A stretch of DNA of 64,000 bases from Gammaproteobacteria bacterium (GTDB taxonomy: Bacteria > Pseudomonadota > Gammaproteobacteria > Ga0077536): positions 1 through 64,000 of the forward strand of contig JACPPA010000047.1 in assembly GCA_016191285.1 (NCBI GenBank), given 5' to 3'. The notes below the pieces were generated by a model, which ran no database searches, was not told the origin of the DNA, and saw only the letters and a program-made list of their open reading frames with translations. A program made the position numbers and the translations under genes. This document shows positions 47,237-56,639 of the stretch, piece by piece. The number at the start of each line of letters is the position of its first letter. Positions within the stretch are counted from its first letter, which is position 1.

Positions 47237-48004
47237 GTGATGCTCGATAATTTTGCTTTATTGCTAGTCGGCGCCGCGGCGCTGGTGGCAGGCGCGATCA
47301 ATGCGCTCGCCGGCGGTGGCACCTTAATCACCTTTCCGATGCTGACCGCGGTCGGTATCCCCCCGGTAGTCGCCAACGTTACCAACAGTGTTGCACTTTG
47401 CCCCGGCTATATCGGCGGGACCCTAGCGCAATGGCGCGACTTTCGCGGTCAACAGCGGCGGGTATGGCTGCTCGTCCCGGCGGGGGTGATGGGCGGTGTC
47501 GTCGGTGGACTTTTATTGCTCAATACCGAGGAGCGGATTTTCAACGCGGTGGTTCCGTATTTGATCCTGTTAGCGTCTGGCCTGCTGGCATTACAAGAAC
47601 CCATTAAGCGCTGGCTGGTCCGTCGCCGCGACCAACATTCGGCACGCGAGGCCAGCGCGATCTTCACGTTTGCGCCGATTGGGCTCAGCGCGGTTTATGG
47701 CGGGTATTTTGGCGCCGGCTTGGGCGTCATCATGCTGGCGACGCTCGGCATTACTCAGGACGATACCCTCACCCGTTTGAACGCGTTGAAGCAATTACTG
47801 TCGTTGGCGATCAACCTCGCTGCTGCGATCTATTTTGCCGTTGCCGGTCCCGTGCTGTGGCCGGTGGCCGGCATCATGGCCATCGGGGCGTTGCTCGGAG
47901 GCGTGCTCGGGGGCCACCTCGCAAGCCGCATCAATCCGACAACCCTTCGTTATTGTGTAGTCGTCGTTGGCGTCATCGTCGCTGGATATTATCTGCTGCG
48001 ATAA
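47237..48004 (+). CDS. TauE/SafE-family sulfite exporter
   Basis: Polytopic; LVAGAINALAGGGTLITFPMLTAVGIPPVVANVTNSVALCPGYIGG. Confidence 0.93.
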   Translation: MMLDNFALLLVGAAALVAGAINALAGGGTLITFPMLTAVGIPPVVANVTNSVALCPGYIGGTLAQWRDFRGQQRRVWLLVPAGVMGGVVGGLLLLNTEERIFNAVVPYLILLASGLLALQEPIKRWLVRRRDQHSAREASAIFTFAPIGLSAVYGGYFGAGLGVIMLATLGITQDDTLTRLNALKQLLSLAINLAAAIYFAVAGPVLWPVAGIMAIGALLGGVLGGHLASRINPTTLRYCVVVVGVIVAGYYLLR

Positions 48005-48038
48005 CTTTTGAACTTCGCATCGTTATTGGGAAAGGCCC

Positions 48039-48064
48039 ATTCGCGGCTGAAGCCACTCCCACAA
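48039..48064. repeat. REP half-unit ATTCGCGGCTGAAGCCACTCCCACAA
   Basis: Matches one arm of the palindrome at 48181-48244. Confidence 0.75.
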
Positions 48065-48180
48065 TGGAAACGCGCCAATGATTTATTGAGGTCCGTTGGG
48101 AGGCCGCGTACTAGGTCGCGCTATTCGACTAGCGCAACAACCAGTGGTGCTTCGTGGAAGGCGCTCTGTGGAGACCGCTT

Positions 48181-48244
48181 TGTGGGAGCGGCTTTAGCCG
48201 CGAATGGGATCCTGTAAAGATTCGCCGCTAAAGCCGCTCCCACA
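48181..48244. repeat. REP/BIME-like long palindrome
   Basis: TGTGGGAGCGGCTTTAGCCGCGAA / TTCGCCGCTAAAGCCGCTCCCACA: 24-bp arms, one mismatch, 16-nt loop. Confidence 0.9.
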
Positions 48245-48303
48245 CCCGACAACCGCCCTATGCCACAAGTCTTAATTGCATTTATTTGGTAACTCGCAAC
48301 CCG

Positions 48304-49422
48304 CTACCGATTAAGAAGACCGTGCTGATCGCCGATCGCGACCGGCACTCGCTGACGCCCGAATTGACGTGCCAATTCAAAATGCTCGAAACAACCGACT
48401 AGCGGCGCGCGGCAAGTAGGGCAGGCGCCATCGTCGTTTAACCGGTACTCGTCGATTTGATACCAATCGCGAACGATGAGCGGCGTTGCGCAGTGCGCGC
48501 AAAAAGTGGTGCCTCCGTCGCGATCATGCACATTGCCGGTGTACACGTGATGCAGCCCTGCGTCCCGCGCAATCTCACGTGCACGCAGCAACGTCGCGCG
48601 CGGTGTTGCCGCGACATCGGTCATACGAAAATCCGGGTGGAAGGCCGAAAAGTGCAGCGGGACTTCCGGTCCCAATTCGCGCTGCACCCAGGCGCTCAAG
48701 GCGGCCAATTCGGCGTCGCTGTCGTTTTTGCCGGGGATCAACAGCGTCGTGATTTCCAACCACACCGACGTGTGGTGATGCAAATACACCAGCGTGTCGA
48801 GCACCGGTTGGAGATGCGCGCCGGTGATTTTGAAATAGAAATCTTCGGTGAACGCTTTCAAATCGACATTCGCCGCGTCCATCTTGGCGAAGAACTCGCG
48901 GCGCGGTTCAGCGCGAATATAGCCGGCGGTGACCGCTACGGTTTTCACGCCGTGCGCCTGACACGCGTCAGCGATGTCCAGCGCGTACTCAGCGAAAATC
49001 ACCGGGTCGTTATACGTAAAGGCAACACTCTTACAACCCATCGCCACCGCCGTATTCGCGATCTCGGCCGGCGACGCCGACTCGAGCAAACGATCCATGT
49101 CACGCGATTTGCTGATGTCCCAGTTCTGGCAAAACTTGCAGGCGAGATTGCATCCTGCGGTGCCGAAAGACAGCACGCTGGTGCCGGGGTAGAAATGCGC
49201 GAGAGGCTTCTTCTCGATGGGGTCGATGCAAAATCCCGATGAACGTCCATAGGTGGCTAGCACCATGCCGTCACCGACGCGCTGGCGTACAAAGCACGCA
49301 CCGCGCTGATCGACGCGTAACCGGCAATCGCGCGGACACAGATCACATTGAATCCGCCCATCGTCGAGCGCGTGCCAGTAACGCGCGGGATAGGTCGATT
49401 CGGCGCTCACGATTCGCGCCAT
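48304..49422 (-). CDS. amrS: AmmeMemoRadiSam system radical SAM enzyme
   Basis: LSFGTAGCNLACKFCQNWDISKSR (CxxxCxxC), MGCKSVAFTYNDPVIFAEYALDIA; C-terminal zinc-ribbon-like cysteines; start chosen at MARIVSAES. Confidence 0.92.
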   Translation of the reverse strand: MARIVSAESTYPARYWHALDDGRIQCDLCPRDCRLRVDQRGACFVRQRVGDGMVLATYGRSSGFCIDPIEKKPLAHFYPGTSVLSFGTAGCNLACKFCQNWDISKSRDMDRLLESASPAEIANTAVAMGCKSVAFTYNDPVIFAEYALDIADACQAHGVKTVAVTAGYIRAEPRREFFAKMDAANVDLKAFTEDFYFKITGAHLQPVLDTLVYLHHHTSVWLEITTLLIPGKNDSDAELAALSAWVQRELGPEVPLHFSAFHPDFRMTDVAATPRATLLRAREIARDAGLHHVYTGNVHDRDGGTTFCAHCATPLIVRDWYQIDEYRLNDDGACPTCRAPLVGCFEHFELARQFGRQRVPVAIGDQHGLLNR

Positions 49423-50741
49423 TTGGTCACGCCATAGCGCGCAAGCTTCACTTCGGCTGACCAGAACTGGGCGGCAAATCCAGCCTTTTGTTTCAGGTGC
49501 TTCATGAAGGCTTGCGATGTTGTAAGTTGCGCCCAGACCTGTGGCAGGAATGTGGCGCGTCGTCCCGCGCATTCGAAAATTACCCCGTCGATTGTGGGAC
49601 GCAACTGACGCGCGGCATCCGCTTCGCTCGTAAATGTTAGCGATACCGGCGGCGACAATTCCGAAACTTCGATTTTTATTCGCAAAAATTCCTCTCTGGT
49701 GAGCGGTGCAAACCGCGGGTCGCGAAACGCGGCGGCGCGCGCATTTTCCTCAACGTCGTGCCTGATCGAACGCCGCGCTTCGAGCGATCCCACGCAACCG
49801 CGCAAGCGCCCCTCAACGGTTAGCGTGACGAAGCTTGCACCCGGCTCGGCGAGCCACGGTGCATCCGGCGCGAGTTTTTCGATCGCATCGAAATCATTGG
49901 CGATGGCCGTGCGCGCCACGCCGAGCAGGATCTGGCCGCGCGAGTCGTGTGGTGCGTTGAAGGCAAACGCTGCGTAGCCGACGACTCGCGTTCGCGCTCC
50001 CGCCGTGTCGCCCGAATTTCGCAGGTCGAGTAATTCCGGGACGAGATGATGGCGGCGTGCCGCCAATAGCAGGCCATTAATCGGCGTCGCGCCACAGGCC
50101 TGTTCGTGGGTGATACTGCTCTGGCCATGCAGAATTTTAGCCGCTGTCGCCTGATCGACGGCTTGCGCTTCGGCATACGGAAGATAATGCGACAGATCAG
50201 AACTAACGACGATTAACGTTTCCGTACCGCCCCACACCCGTTCCAACACATCCGCGACGTCGTCGGCGCTCGCGTCACCGACGACCAGGGGAAGTATCTC
50301 AAAGGTATCCAACACCGTTTGCAGGAAGGGTAGTTGCACTTCCAATGCGTGTTCCGACGCGTGTGCGTCGTCGTCGGCCGTCACTTGGGGAAGCGCCAGC
50401 AGCGCGCGGGCACCGGCGCGATCAACCGCCACGGCGCCAAGCGGCGTTACGAATTCACTGGCGGATGACACGGCCAATCCGCGTACGTAAACTCGATGCG
50501 CGGGGCCGAGCAAGACCGCCCGAGTAACTTGCCCGCGCGCGCCGCGCAGGCGTTGATAGGCAGCGGCGGCAGTCGCGCCGGAATAGATAAAGCCCGCGTG
50601 CGGCACGATGAGCGCCTTTGGAATGGATCGGTCGTCAGCCGGCGGCGATTCAGCAAATAATTTCTGAAGTTCGCCCGCGAGGGTCTGCGACTCCCCAGCG
50701 TAAAAGAGGCCGGCCACGGCCGCCGCGCGACGCTCGATCAT
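49407..50741 (-). CDS. AmmeMemoRadiSam system protein B-A fusion (MEMO1-like + AMMECR1-like)
   Basis: N-terminal AAVAGLFYAGESQTLAGELQKLF...VPHAGFIYSGATAA; C-terminal GASFVTLTVEGRLRGCVGSLEARRSIRHDVEENARAAAFRDPRFAPLT. Confidence 0.93.
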   Translation of the reverse strand: MIERRAAAVAGLFYAGESQTLAGELQKLFAESPPADDRSIPKALIVPHAGFIYSGATAAAAYQRLRGARGQVTRAVLLGPAHRVYVRGLAVSSASEFVTPLGAVAVDRAGARALLALPQVTADDDAHASEHALEVQLPFLQTVLDTFEILPLVVGDASADDVADVLERVWGGTETLIVVSSDLSHYLPYAEAQAVDQATAAKILHGQSSITHEQACGATPINGLLLAARRHHLVPELLDLRNSGDTAGARTRVVGYAAFAFNAPHDSRGQILLGVARTAIANDFDAIEKLAPDAPWLAEPGASFVTLTVEGRLRGCVGSLEARRSIRHDVEENARAAAFRDPRFAPLTREEFLRIKIEVSELSPPVSLTFTSEADAARQLRPTIDGVIFECAGRRATFLPQVWAQLTTSQAFMKHLKQKAGFAAQFWSAEVKLARYGVTKWRES

Positions 50742-50866
50742 ATTGCTTCCCTACTTCGCGACTCATGCCCCTACCGGGGGCCTGCGCAATGTTTTCAATG
50801 GCGTAACGACGATGACTTTAAGTATAGTCTCCGCCTCCGCGTTGACTGAGCGCAATAAACGCCCCA

Positions 50867-52090
50867 ATGCCACACCCGAACGCCGAACTTGTCGCGGGCT
50901 TTGACCCGGCTCATCTATCTCCCGCGTTTTATGTAGATCCCTACCCCACTTACCACGCGTTGCGCCAGCTCGCGCCAGTTCATCGTTGCCCGGACGGTAG
51001 CGTCTTTCTAACGCGGCACGCGGACCTGCACCGCGTTTATCGCGATCCACGGCTGTTCAGCTCGGCTAAAGAGCGTCAATTCAGACCCGTGTTTGGCACT
51101 AGCCCCTTGTACGAGCATCACACGACCAGCCTCGTCTTCAATGATCCGCCCCTGCATACCCAGGTGCGGCAAGCGGTGGGCGATGCGCTCGCGCCGCGCG
51201 CTATCGCGGCCATGGAACCCGGGCTACGCGAGCTCGTGAACGGCTTGCTCGATACGCTGGCGGCCAAGCAACATTTCGATTGCATAGAGGAATTCGCGAG
51301 CGTCGTTCCAGTGGAAGTTATCGGCAATCTGCTGCGCATTCCGCGCACCGAGCGCGCACCGTTGCGCGGCTGGTCGAACGCGATCCTCGGCGCCTTAGAA
51401 TTTGGCCTCGGCAGCGCCGGGCTTACGGCAGGCAATCGCGCGGTCGAAGCGTTCGTCGACTACTTGAAAGGTTTGATTGCCGAACGCCGCCGACACCTGT
51501 CTACGGAACCGGACGACATCTTAAGCCGACTCATTCAATGGGAGCGCAACGGCGCTCGCTTGTCCGAGCATCAGCTTTATCATCAATGCATCTTTCTGTT
51601 GAACGCAGGTCACGAGACCACGACGAATCTAATCGGTAATTCGGTCTTCGCCCTGCTTAATTTTCCAGAGCAACTCGCGCACCTGCTGGCTAACCCGGCG
51701 TTGATGTCGAACGCTGTCGAGGAATTTTTGCGTTATGAGAGCCCGGTGCAGCTCGGCAATCGCACCACCACCGACGCGATCGAACTCGGCGGCGTAACGC
51801 TGCGGGCGGGGACGACGCTGACGTTATGCATCGGGGCCGCTAATCGCGACCCTGCGGTGTTCGAGGATCCGGATCGACTCAACGTTGCACGTGACGCGAC
51901 CGGGCATCTCGCGTTCGGCAGCGGCATTCACACCTGCGCCGGGCTCCATGTAGCCAAACTCGAAGCTCGGATCGCGATTTCGGCACTTTTCGCCCGGTTT
52001 CCGCGACTTCGCTTGAACGGTGAACCGCGGCGCGCGGCACGTGCGCGATTTCGCGGGTTCGAATTTTTTCCGCTTTCAACTCATCGCTGA
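50867..52090 (+). CDS. Cytochrome P450
   Basis: I-helix NAGHETTT, ExxR EEFLRYESPVQ, heme loop AFGSGIHTCAGLHVAKLEA. Confidence 0.96.
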   Translation: MPHPNAELVAGFDPAHLSPAFYVDPYPTYHALRQLAPVHRCPDGSVFLTRHADLHRVYRDPRLFSSAKERQFRPVFGTSPLYEHHTTSLVFNDPPLHTQVRQAVGDALAPRAIAAMEPGLRELVNGLLDTLAAKQHFDCIEEFASVVPVEVIGNLLRIPRTERAPLRGWSNAILGALEFGLGSAGLTAGNRAVEAFVDYLKGLIAERRRHLSTEPDDILSRLIQWERNGARLSEHQLYHQCIFLLNAGHETTTNLIGNSVFALLNFPEQLAHLLANPALMSNAVEEFLRYESPVQLGNRTTTDAIELGGVTLRAGTTLTLCIGAANRDPAVFEDPDRLNVARDATGHLAFGSGIHTCAGLHVAKLEARIAISALFARFPRLRLNGEPRRAARARFRGFEFFPLSTHR

Positions 52091-52321
52091 CGGCGAATTA
52101 GCGCGGCAATGCAATTGAGCTGCGTTGGAGATTTATTTATTTCGATAATCGTCGCGAGACACTGCGTTATCGCCGAAAACTTCGTTAATATTCGCCGGTC
52201 AAAAAATGCGTTCTGTACTTGGCGAATGTGCGCTGGGAAGAGAGCCATGTTGTTGGCCTGGCTCATGAGTGATCGAGCCATAAAATGTCACGATTTCAGA
52301 AATTGATAGGAGGAATTTCGC

Positions 52322-52468
52322 ATGAAAAAAGCAACCATCCGTAAAGCAGGCATCGCAGCGCTGTCGATAATGTTTCTGGTAAGCACCGGCGCCATGGCGG
52401 CGACCAAGCACAAGTGCAAAAAAGGCCAACACTGGGATGTCACGGCGAAAATGTGCGTAAAGAAGTAG
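52322..52468 (+). CDS. 48-aa predicted secreted microprotein (not in the ORF track)
   Basis: Strong RBS (ataggaggaatttcgcATG); MKKATIRKAGIAALSIMFLVSTGAMAATKHKCKKGQHWDVTAKMCVKK with signal peptide and two cysteines. Confidence 0.75.
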   Translation: MKKATIRKAGIAALSIMFLVSTGAMAATKHKCKKGQHWDVTAKMCVKK

Positions 52469-52541
52469 CAATTTGTAATTCGATTGCTTACAGCGGTGTG
52501 GCGTTTGCTCGCCGCTGTGGGCGATCGCCCGCCAAATCGAA

Positions 52542-53065
52542 TTATTGAAACGCCGGCATGATCTCATTCGCGAATTGATCGATCGTCGCCGTCGTATCGA
52601 GAATCGGCTGCACTGCCACCTGGTGCACACCCGCTGCATGCATCTGGCGAATGGACTCGATCACTTGCTCCTTGGTGCCGACCAAAGTTGTCGCGCGCAT
52701 GATTTTTTCAGTCATCAAGGCTGCGTGCTCCGGCCGGAGCTTTTGTAAATATCCGCTATAGAGTTTGATGTGCCGCGTCTCGACCGGCGCCACCGGTTCT
52801 TTGTAGACGTTGGCGAACGCCATCAATTCCTGGCGAAAATCGGCCGGTAGCACTTCTGGATTGGTATGCGTCGATAACGCGAAGATGTTGCTGCTGGAGG
52901 CGACCATCGGCCCCACCGCCTCGCGCACCTCCCGACTGCCGATGTCCTGCGCGTTTTTCGTCAAATAAAATCATATAACCAGGCATGCGAGTAACCGCGG
53001 GCTTCGGCGTGCCGTACTTGCGTGGCCGCCTTGACCGAACCCATGAAGACAAATCCAAAGTCCAT
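52542..53065 (-). pseudogene. Remnant of an LLM-class (luciferase-like) flavin-dependent oxidoreductase: N- and C-termini retained, centre deleted, frameshifted
   Basis: From 53065: MDFGFVFMGSVKAATQVRHAEARGYSHAWLYDFI*, then a different frame encodes the C-terminal part (VREAVGPMVASSSNIFALS...IMPAFQ). Confidence 0.75.
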
Positions 53066-53077
53066 CGTTAACTCCTG

Positions 53078-54901
53078 CTAAATTCCAAACTGCAACGCGG
53101 CTAACTTGGCGTAAAGCCCGTCACGGGCAACCAGCTCTGTGTGCGTACCGTGTTCCACGATTCGTCCATGATCAAAGACCACGATGCGATCGACATTTTG
53201 CACCGTCGCCAGGCGGTGCGCGATGATCAACGTCGTATGCTCGCGCATGAGTTCAGATAATGCGAGTTGCACCAAGCGCTCGGACTCCGAGTCGAGGCTG
53301 CTCGTTGCCTCGTCGAGCAACAGAACTGGCCGGCGCGCGAGCACGGCGCGCGCGATCGCCAGTCGCTGGCGTTGGCCGCCGGATAAGCGGACTCCGCGCT
53401 CACCTAATTCGGTGCGGATCCCATCCGGCATGGGTTCAATGAACTCCCAGGCATAGGCGGCGCGACAGGCTGCGATCACATCCTCTTCGCTGGCGTCGGG
53501 ACGTCCGTAACGCACATTGTCGGCGACGCTCGCGGCGAATATCACCGGCTCCTGTGGCACGAGTGCGAACGCATTGCGCAAGACCCGCGGGTCCAGGGTT
53601 CGATGGTCGACTCCGTCAATGGTGAGATTCCCTTGATCGGGATCGTAGTAGCGCAACAGCAATTGAAATAATGTGGTTTTGCCGGCGCCCGAGGGTCCCA
53701 CGATCGCGACCTTCTCGCCCGGCGCGATTTCAAGTGAAACATCGCGCAAAGCCGGGGTTGCCGGGCGTGTCGGATACGCAAACGTGACATGCGTGAGACT
53801 CACCGCGCCGCGCGCCGGAACCGGCAATTGAGCTGGCGTTGCTGGCGCCGTAATGGCAGACGGCGTCGCAAGAAGTTCGAGTAACCGTTCGGCGGCGCCA
53901 GCCGCGCGTTGCAGATCGCCGAACACTTCAGCCACCGCACCGACGGCACCGGCCACCAGCACCGCGTAAAACACAAAGGCCGAAAGATCACCCGCCGAAA
54001 TGCGGCCCGCAACCACATCGTGCCCACCGATCCATAGAATGACACCGATGGCGCCAAAGGCGAGAAACAGCACCTGGGTCACCATCAGTGCACGCAGGCG
54101 GATGCGGTGCTGCGCGGTCGTGAAATGCGCTTCGACGCGTGCGCCGAACAGCGCGCGATCGTGGATCTCGTGGGCGTAGGCTTGCACGGTGCGGATCTCG
54201 TGCAGCGTTTCGTCGATATAGGCGGCGACCTCGGCGACTCGGTCCTGACTCGCGCGCGATAATTTGCGCACGCGCCGGCCAAAAATCATCATTGGCAGGA
54301 AGACCAGCGGCACGCAGATCAGAACCAGCGTGGTGAGTTTCAGCGACGTGATCGCGAGCATGATCAACGCCCCAATCATCAACAAAAAATTGCGCAGTGC
54401 GAAGGAGGCCGAAGAGCCCACCACGACTTCCAGCAATGCCGTGTCATTGGTCAGGCGCGAAATAATTTCGCCGGTGCGCGTCAGCTCGAAAAACGCCGGT
54501 GACAATTCGAGGATATGGTCGAACACGCCGCGCCGGATATCCGCGGTAACGCGCTCACCCAACCACGTCACTAGATAGAATCGGCAATAGGTCGCTAGCG
54601 CCATCACCGTAATCACCACCAAAAGTCCTAGCAATGCCTGATCGAGCAGGCCTGGATTACCTTTGGCGATGCCGTGATCGATCACGCGGCGCAGGCCTTG
54701 GCCGATGGCTAACACGCTGGCGGCCGCGATGACGAGCGCCACGGCGGCGCCTATGACTCGCAGCCGATATGGCCGGACATAAGTCCACAGCATGCGGAGC
54801 TGACGCAGATCCTTCGATGGTGCGCGACGTTCTATTGCGGTGGCTGGCGGCATCGTGTTGGCGTGGGAGATGAAGTTGAGTTCGGCTATGCTTGTCCGCA
54901 A
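53078..54901 (-). CDS. ABC transporter, TM-NBD half-transporter (MsbA-like exporter)
   Basis: Walker A GPSGAGKTTLFQLLL, signature RLSGGQRQRLAIARAVL, Walker B VLLLDEATSSLD; six-TM N-terminal domain. Confidence 0.95.
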   Translation of the reverse strand: MRTSIAELNFISHANTMPPATAIERRAPSKDLRQLRMLWTYVRPYRLRVIGAAVALVIAAASVLAIGQGLRRVIDHGIAKGNPGLLDQALLGLLVVITVMALATYCRFYLVTWLGERVTADIRRGVFDHILELSPAFFELTRTGEIISRLTNDTALLEVVVGSSASFALRNFLLMIGALIMLAITSLKLTTLVLICVPLVFLPMMIFGRRVRKLSRASQDRVAEVAAYIDETLHEIRTVQAYAHEIHDRALFGARVEAHFTTAQHRIRLRALMVTQVLFLAFGAIGVILWIGGHDVVAGRISAGDLSAFVFYAVLVAGAVGAVAEVFGDLQRAAGAAERLLELLATPSAITAPATPAQLPVPARGAVSLTHVTFAYPTRPATPALRDVSLEIAPGEKVAIVGPSGAGKTTLFQLLLRYYDPDQGNLTIDGVDHRTLDPRVLRNAFALVPQEPVIFAASVADNVRYGRPDASEEDVIAACRAAYAWEFIEPMPDGIRTELGERGVRLSGGQRQRLAIARAVLARRPVLLLDEATSSLDSESERLVQLALSELMREHTTLIIAHRLATVQNVDRIVVFDHGRIVEHGTHTELVARDGLYAKLAALQFGI

Positions 54902-54920
54902 GGCCTAATGTCGAGACCCG

Positions 54921-56570
54921 TTGATTATGACAGTGCACCCGCAAGCCGGCTATCCGCTCGCGCCGCATGAACTCGTTGATGTCGCACACTTGGTGAGTGC
55001 GTATTACACGGGGGCACCGGATCCCGGCGTGCCCGGGGAGCGCGTGGCGTTCGGTACCTCGGGCCATCGTGGCTCGGCATTCGCCCGGAGTTTCAATGAA
55101 GCGCACATATTGGCGATCACGCAGGCAATCTGCGAATACCGCCACGCCCAGTCGATCACCGGGCCACTCTATCTCGGCATGGACACGCATGCGTTATCCA
55201 CACCCGCGCATGCCACTGCGCTCGAAGTGCTCGCGGCTAATCGTGTCACCGTGATGATCGCCGCGGACGATGAATACACGCCAACCCCCGCGGTCTCGCA
55301 CGCGATCCTGACGTACAACCGCGAGCGCTCCAGCGGATTTTCCGATGGCATCCTCATCACGCCATCGCACAATCCACCGCAGGACGGCGGTTTCAAATAT
55401 AACCCGCCCCACGGCGGTCCTGCGGGCACCGACGTGACCACTTGGATTGAGCAACGCGCGAATCACTTGCTTAGCGATTTGGCGACGGTGCGACGGATAC
55501 CGCTCGCGCGCGCTTTAGGCTGCGCGACCACGCATCGACATGATTATTTGCATGCTTACGTGAAGGATCTGGCGTCGGCCATCGATTTTGACGCGATTCG
55601 CGGCGCCGACGTGGTTTTTGGCGTCGACCCGCTGGGCGGCGCTGGCGTGCACTATTGGCCGCTGATCGCCGAGCTCCACGGAATTAAACTCGACGTGGTC
55701 AACACTCTGGTCGATCCCACGTTTCGGTTTCTTCCGCGCGACTGGGATGGTCAATTGCGCATGGATCCGTCGTCGCGTTATGTCATGCAAGGCCTGATCG
55801 CCTTACAAAGCAAATTCGAAGTCGCCTTTGCCTGCGATGCCGATCATGATCGGCATGGGATCGTCACCAGGAGCGCGGGACTGCTACCGCCCAATCATTA
55901 TCTAGCCGTCGCGGTGGATTACTTGCTCACCCATCGGCCACATTGGCCACGGTCAGCGGCTATTGGCAAGACGCTGGTCAGCAGCAGCATGCTCGATCGC
56001 GTAACAGCGAAGCATGGGCGTGAAATTTACGAAGTGCCGGTCGGCTTCAAATGGTTTGTCGAAGGTTTGCACCACGGGACGCTGGCCTTCGGTGGCGAAG
56101 AAAGCGCGGGAGCTGCGTTCTTGCGTCGCGACGGCCGCGTGTGGACCACCGACAAGGATGGGATCTTGTTAAATTTACTGGCCGCTGAAATGACCGCGAC
56201 GACCGGCCGCGATCCAGGCGCGCTCTACCGTACGCTCACTGCCGAATTCGGCGCACCCTGCTACGACCGCATCGATGCACCCGCTAGCCCCGCGCAAAAA
56301 GATCGACTAAAAAAACTATCACCCGCGGCCGTTGCGCAAAGGGAACTCGCGGGCGCACCCATCACGCAGATCTTGACGCAGGCACCGGGCAATCAAGAAG
56401 CGATCGGCGGCTTGAAAGTCGTCACCGCCGACGGCTGGTTCGCCGCACGGCCCTCCGGTACCGAGAACGTTTATAAGATTTACGCCGAGAGTTTTCGCGA
56501 TGCGCGACATTTACGCGAAATTCAGGACGAGGCGCAGACATTGATCACCAGCGCAATTGGAACTGACTGA
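54921..56570 (+). CDS. pgm: Phosphoglucomutase (alpha-D-glucose-phosphate-specific)
   Basis: VAFGTSGHRGSAFARSFNEAHILAITQAI; active-site ILITPSHNPPQDGGFKYNPPHGGPA. Confidence 0.96.
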   Translation: MIMTVHPQAGYPLAPHELVDVAHLVSAYYTGAPDPGVPGERVAFGTSGHRGSAFARSFNEAHILAITQAICEYRHAQSITGPLYLGMDTHALSTPAHATALEVLAANRVTVMIAADDEYTPTPAVSHAILTYNRERSSGFSDGILITPSHNPPQDGGFKYNPPHGGPAGTDVTTWIEQRANHLLSDLATVRRIPLARALGCATTHRHDYLHAYVKDLASAIDFDAIRGADVVFGVDPLGGAGVHYWPLIAELHGIKLDVVNTLVDPTFRFLPRDWDGQLRMDPSSRYVMQGLIALQSKFEVAFACDADHDRHGIVTRSAGLLPPNHYLAVAVDYLLTHRPHWPRSAAIGKTLVSSSMLDRVTAKHGREIYEVPVGFKWFVEGLHHGTLAFGGEESAGAAFLRRDGRVWTTDKDGILLNLLAAEMTATTGRDPGALYRTLTAEFGAPCYDRIDAPASPAQKDRLKKLSPAAVAQRELAGAPITQILTQAPGNQEAIGGLKVVTADGWFAARPSGTENVYKIYAESFRDARHLREIQDEAQTLITSAIGTD

Positions 56571-56639
56571 CGCGTTTCGCCGCCTTTCCCAATCGGCCCC
56601 GATTCAATCAATCGCGGGCGCTGCGCGGCAATACTCGGC

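Noticed and set aside
48457-49242. 261-aa plus-strand ORF opposite amrS
   Set aside because: Antisense shadow; amrS has clear radical SAM motifs on the other strand
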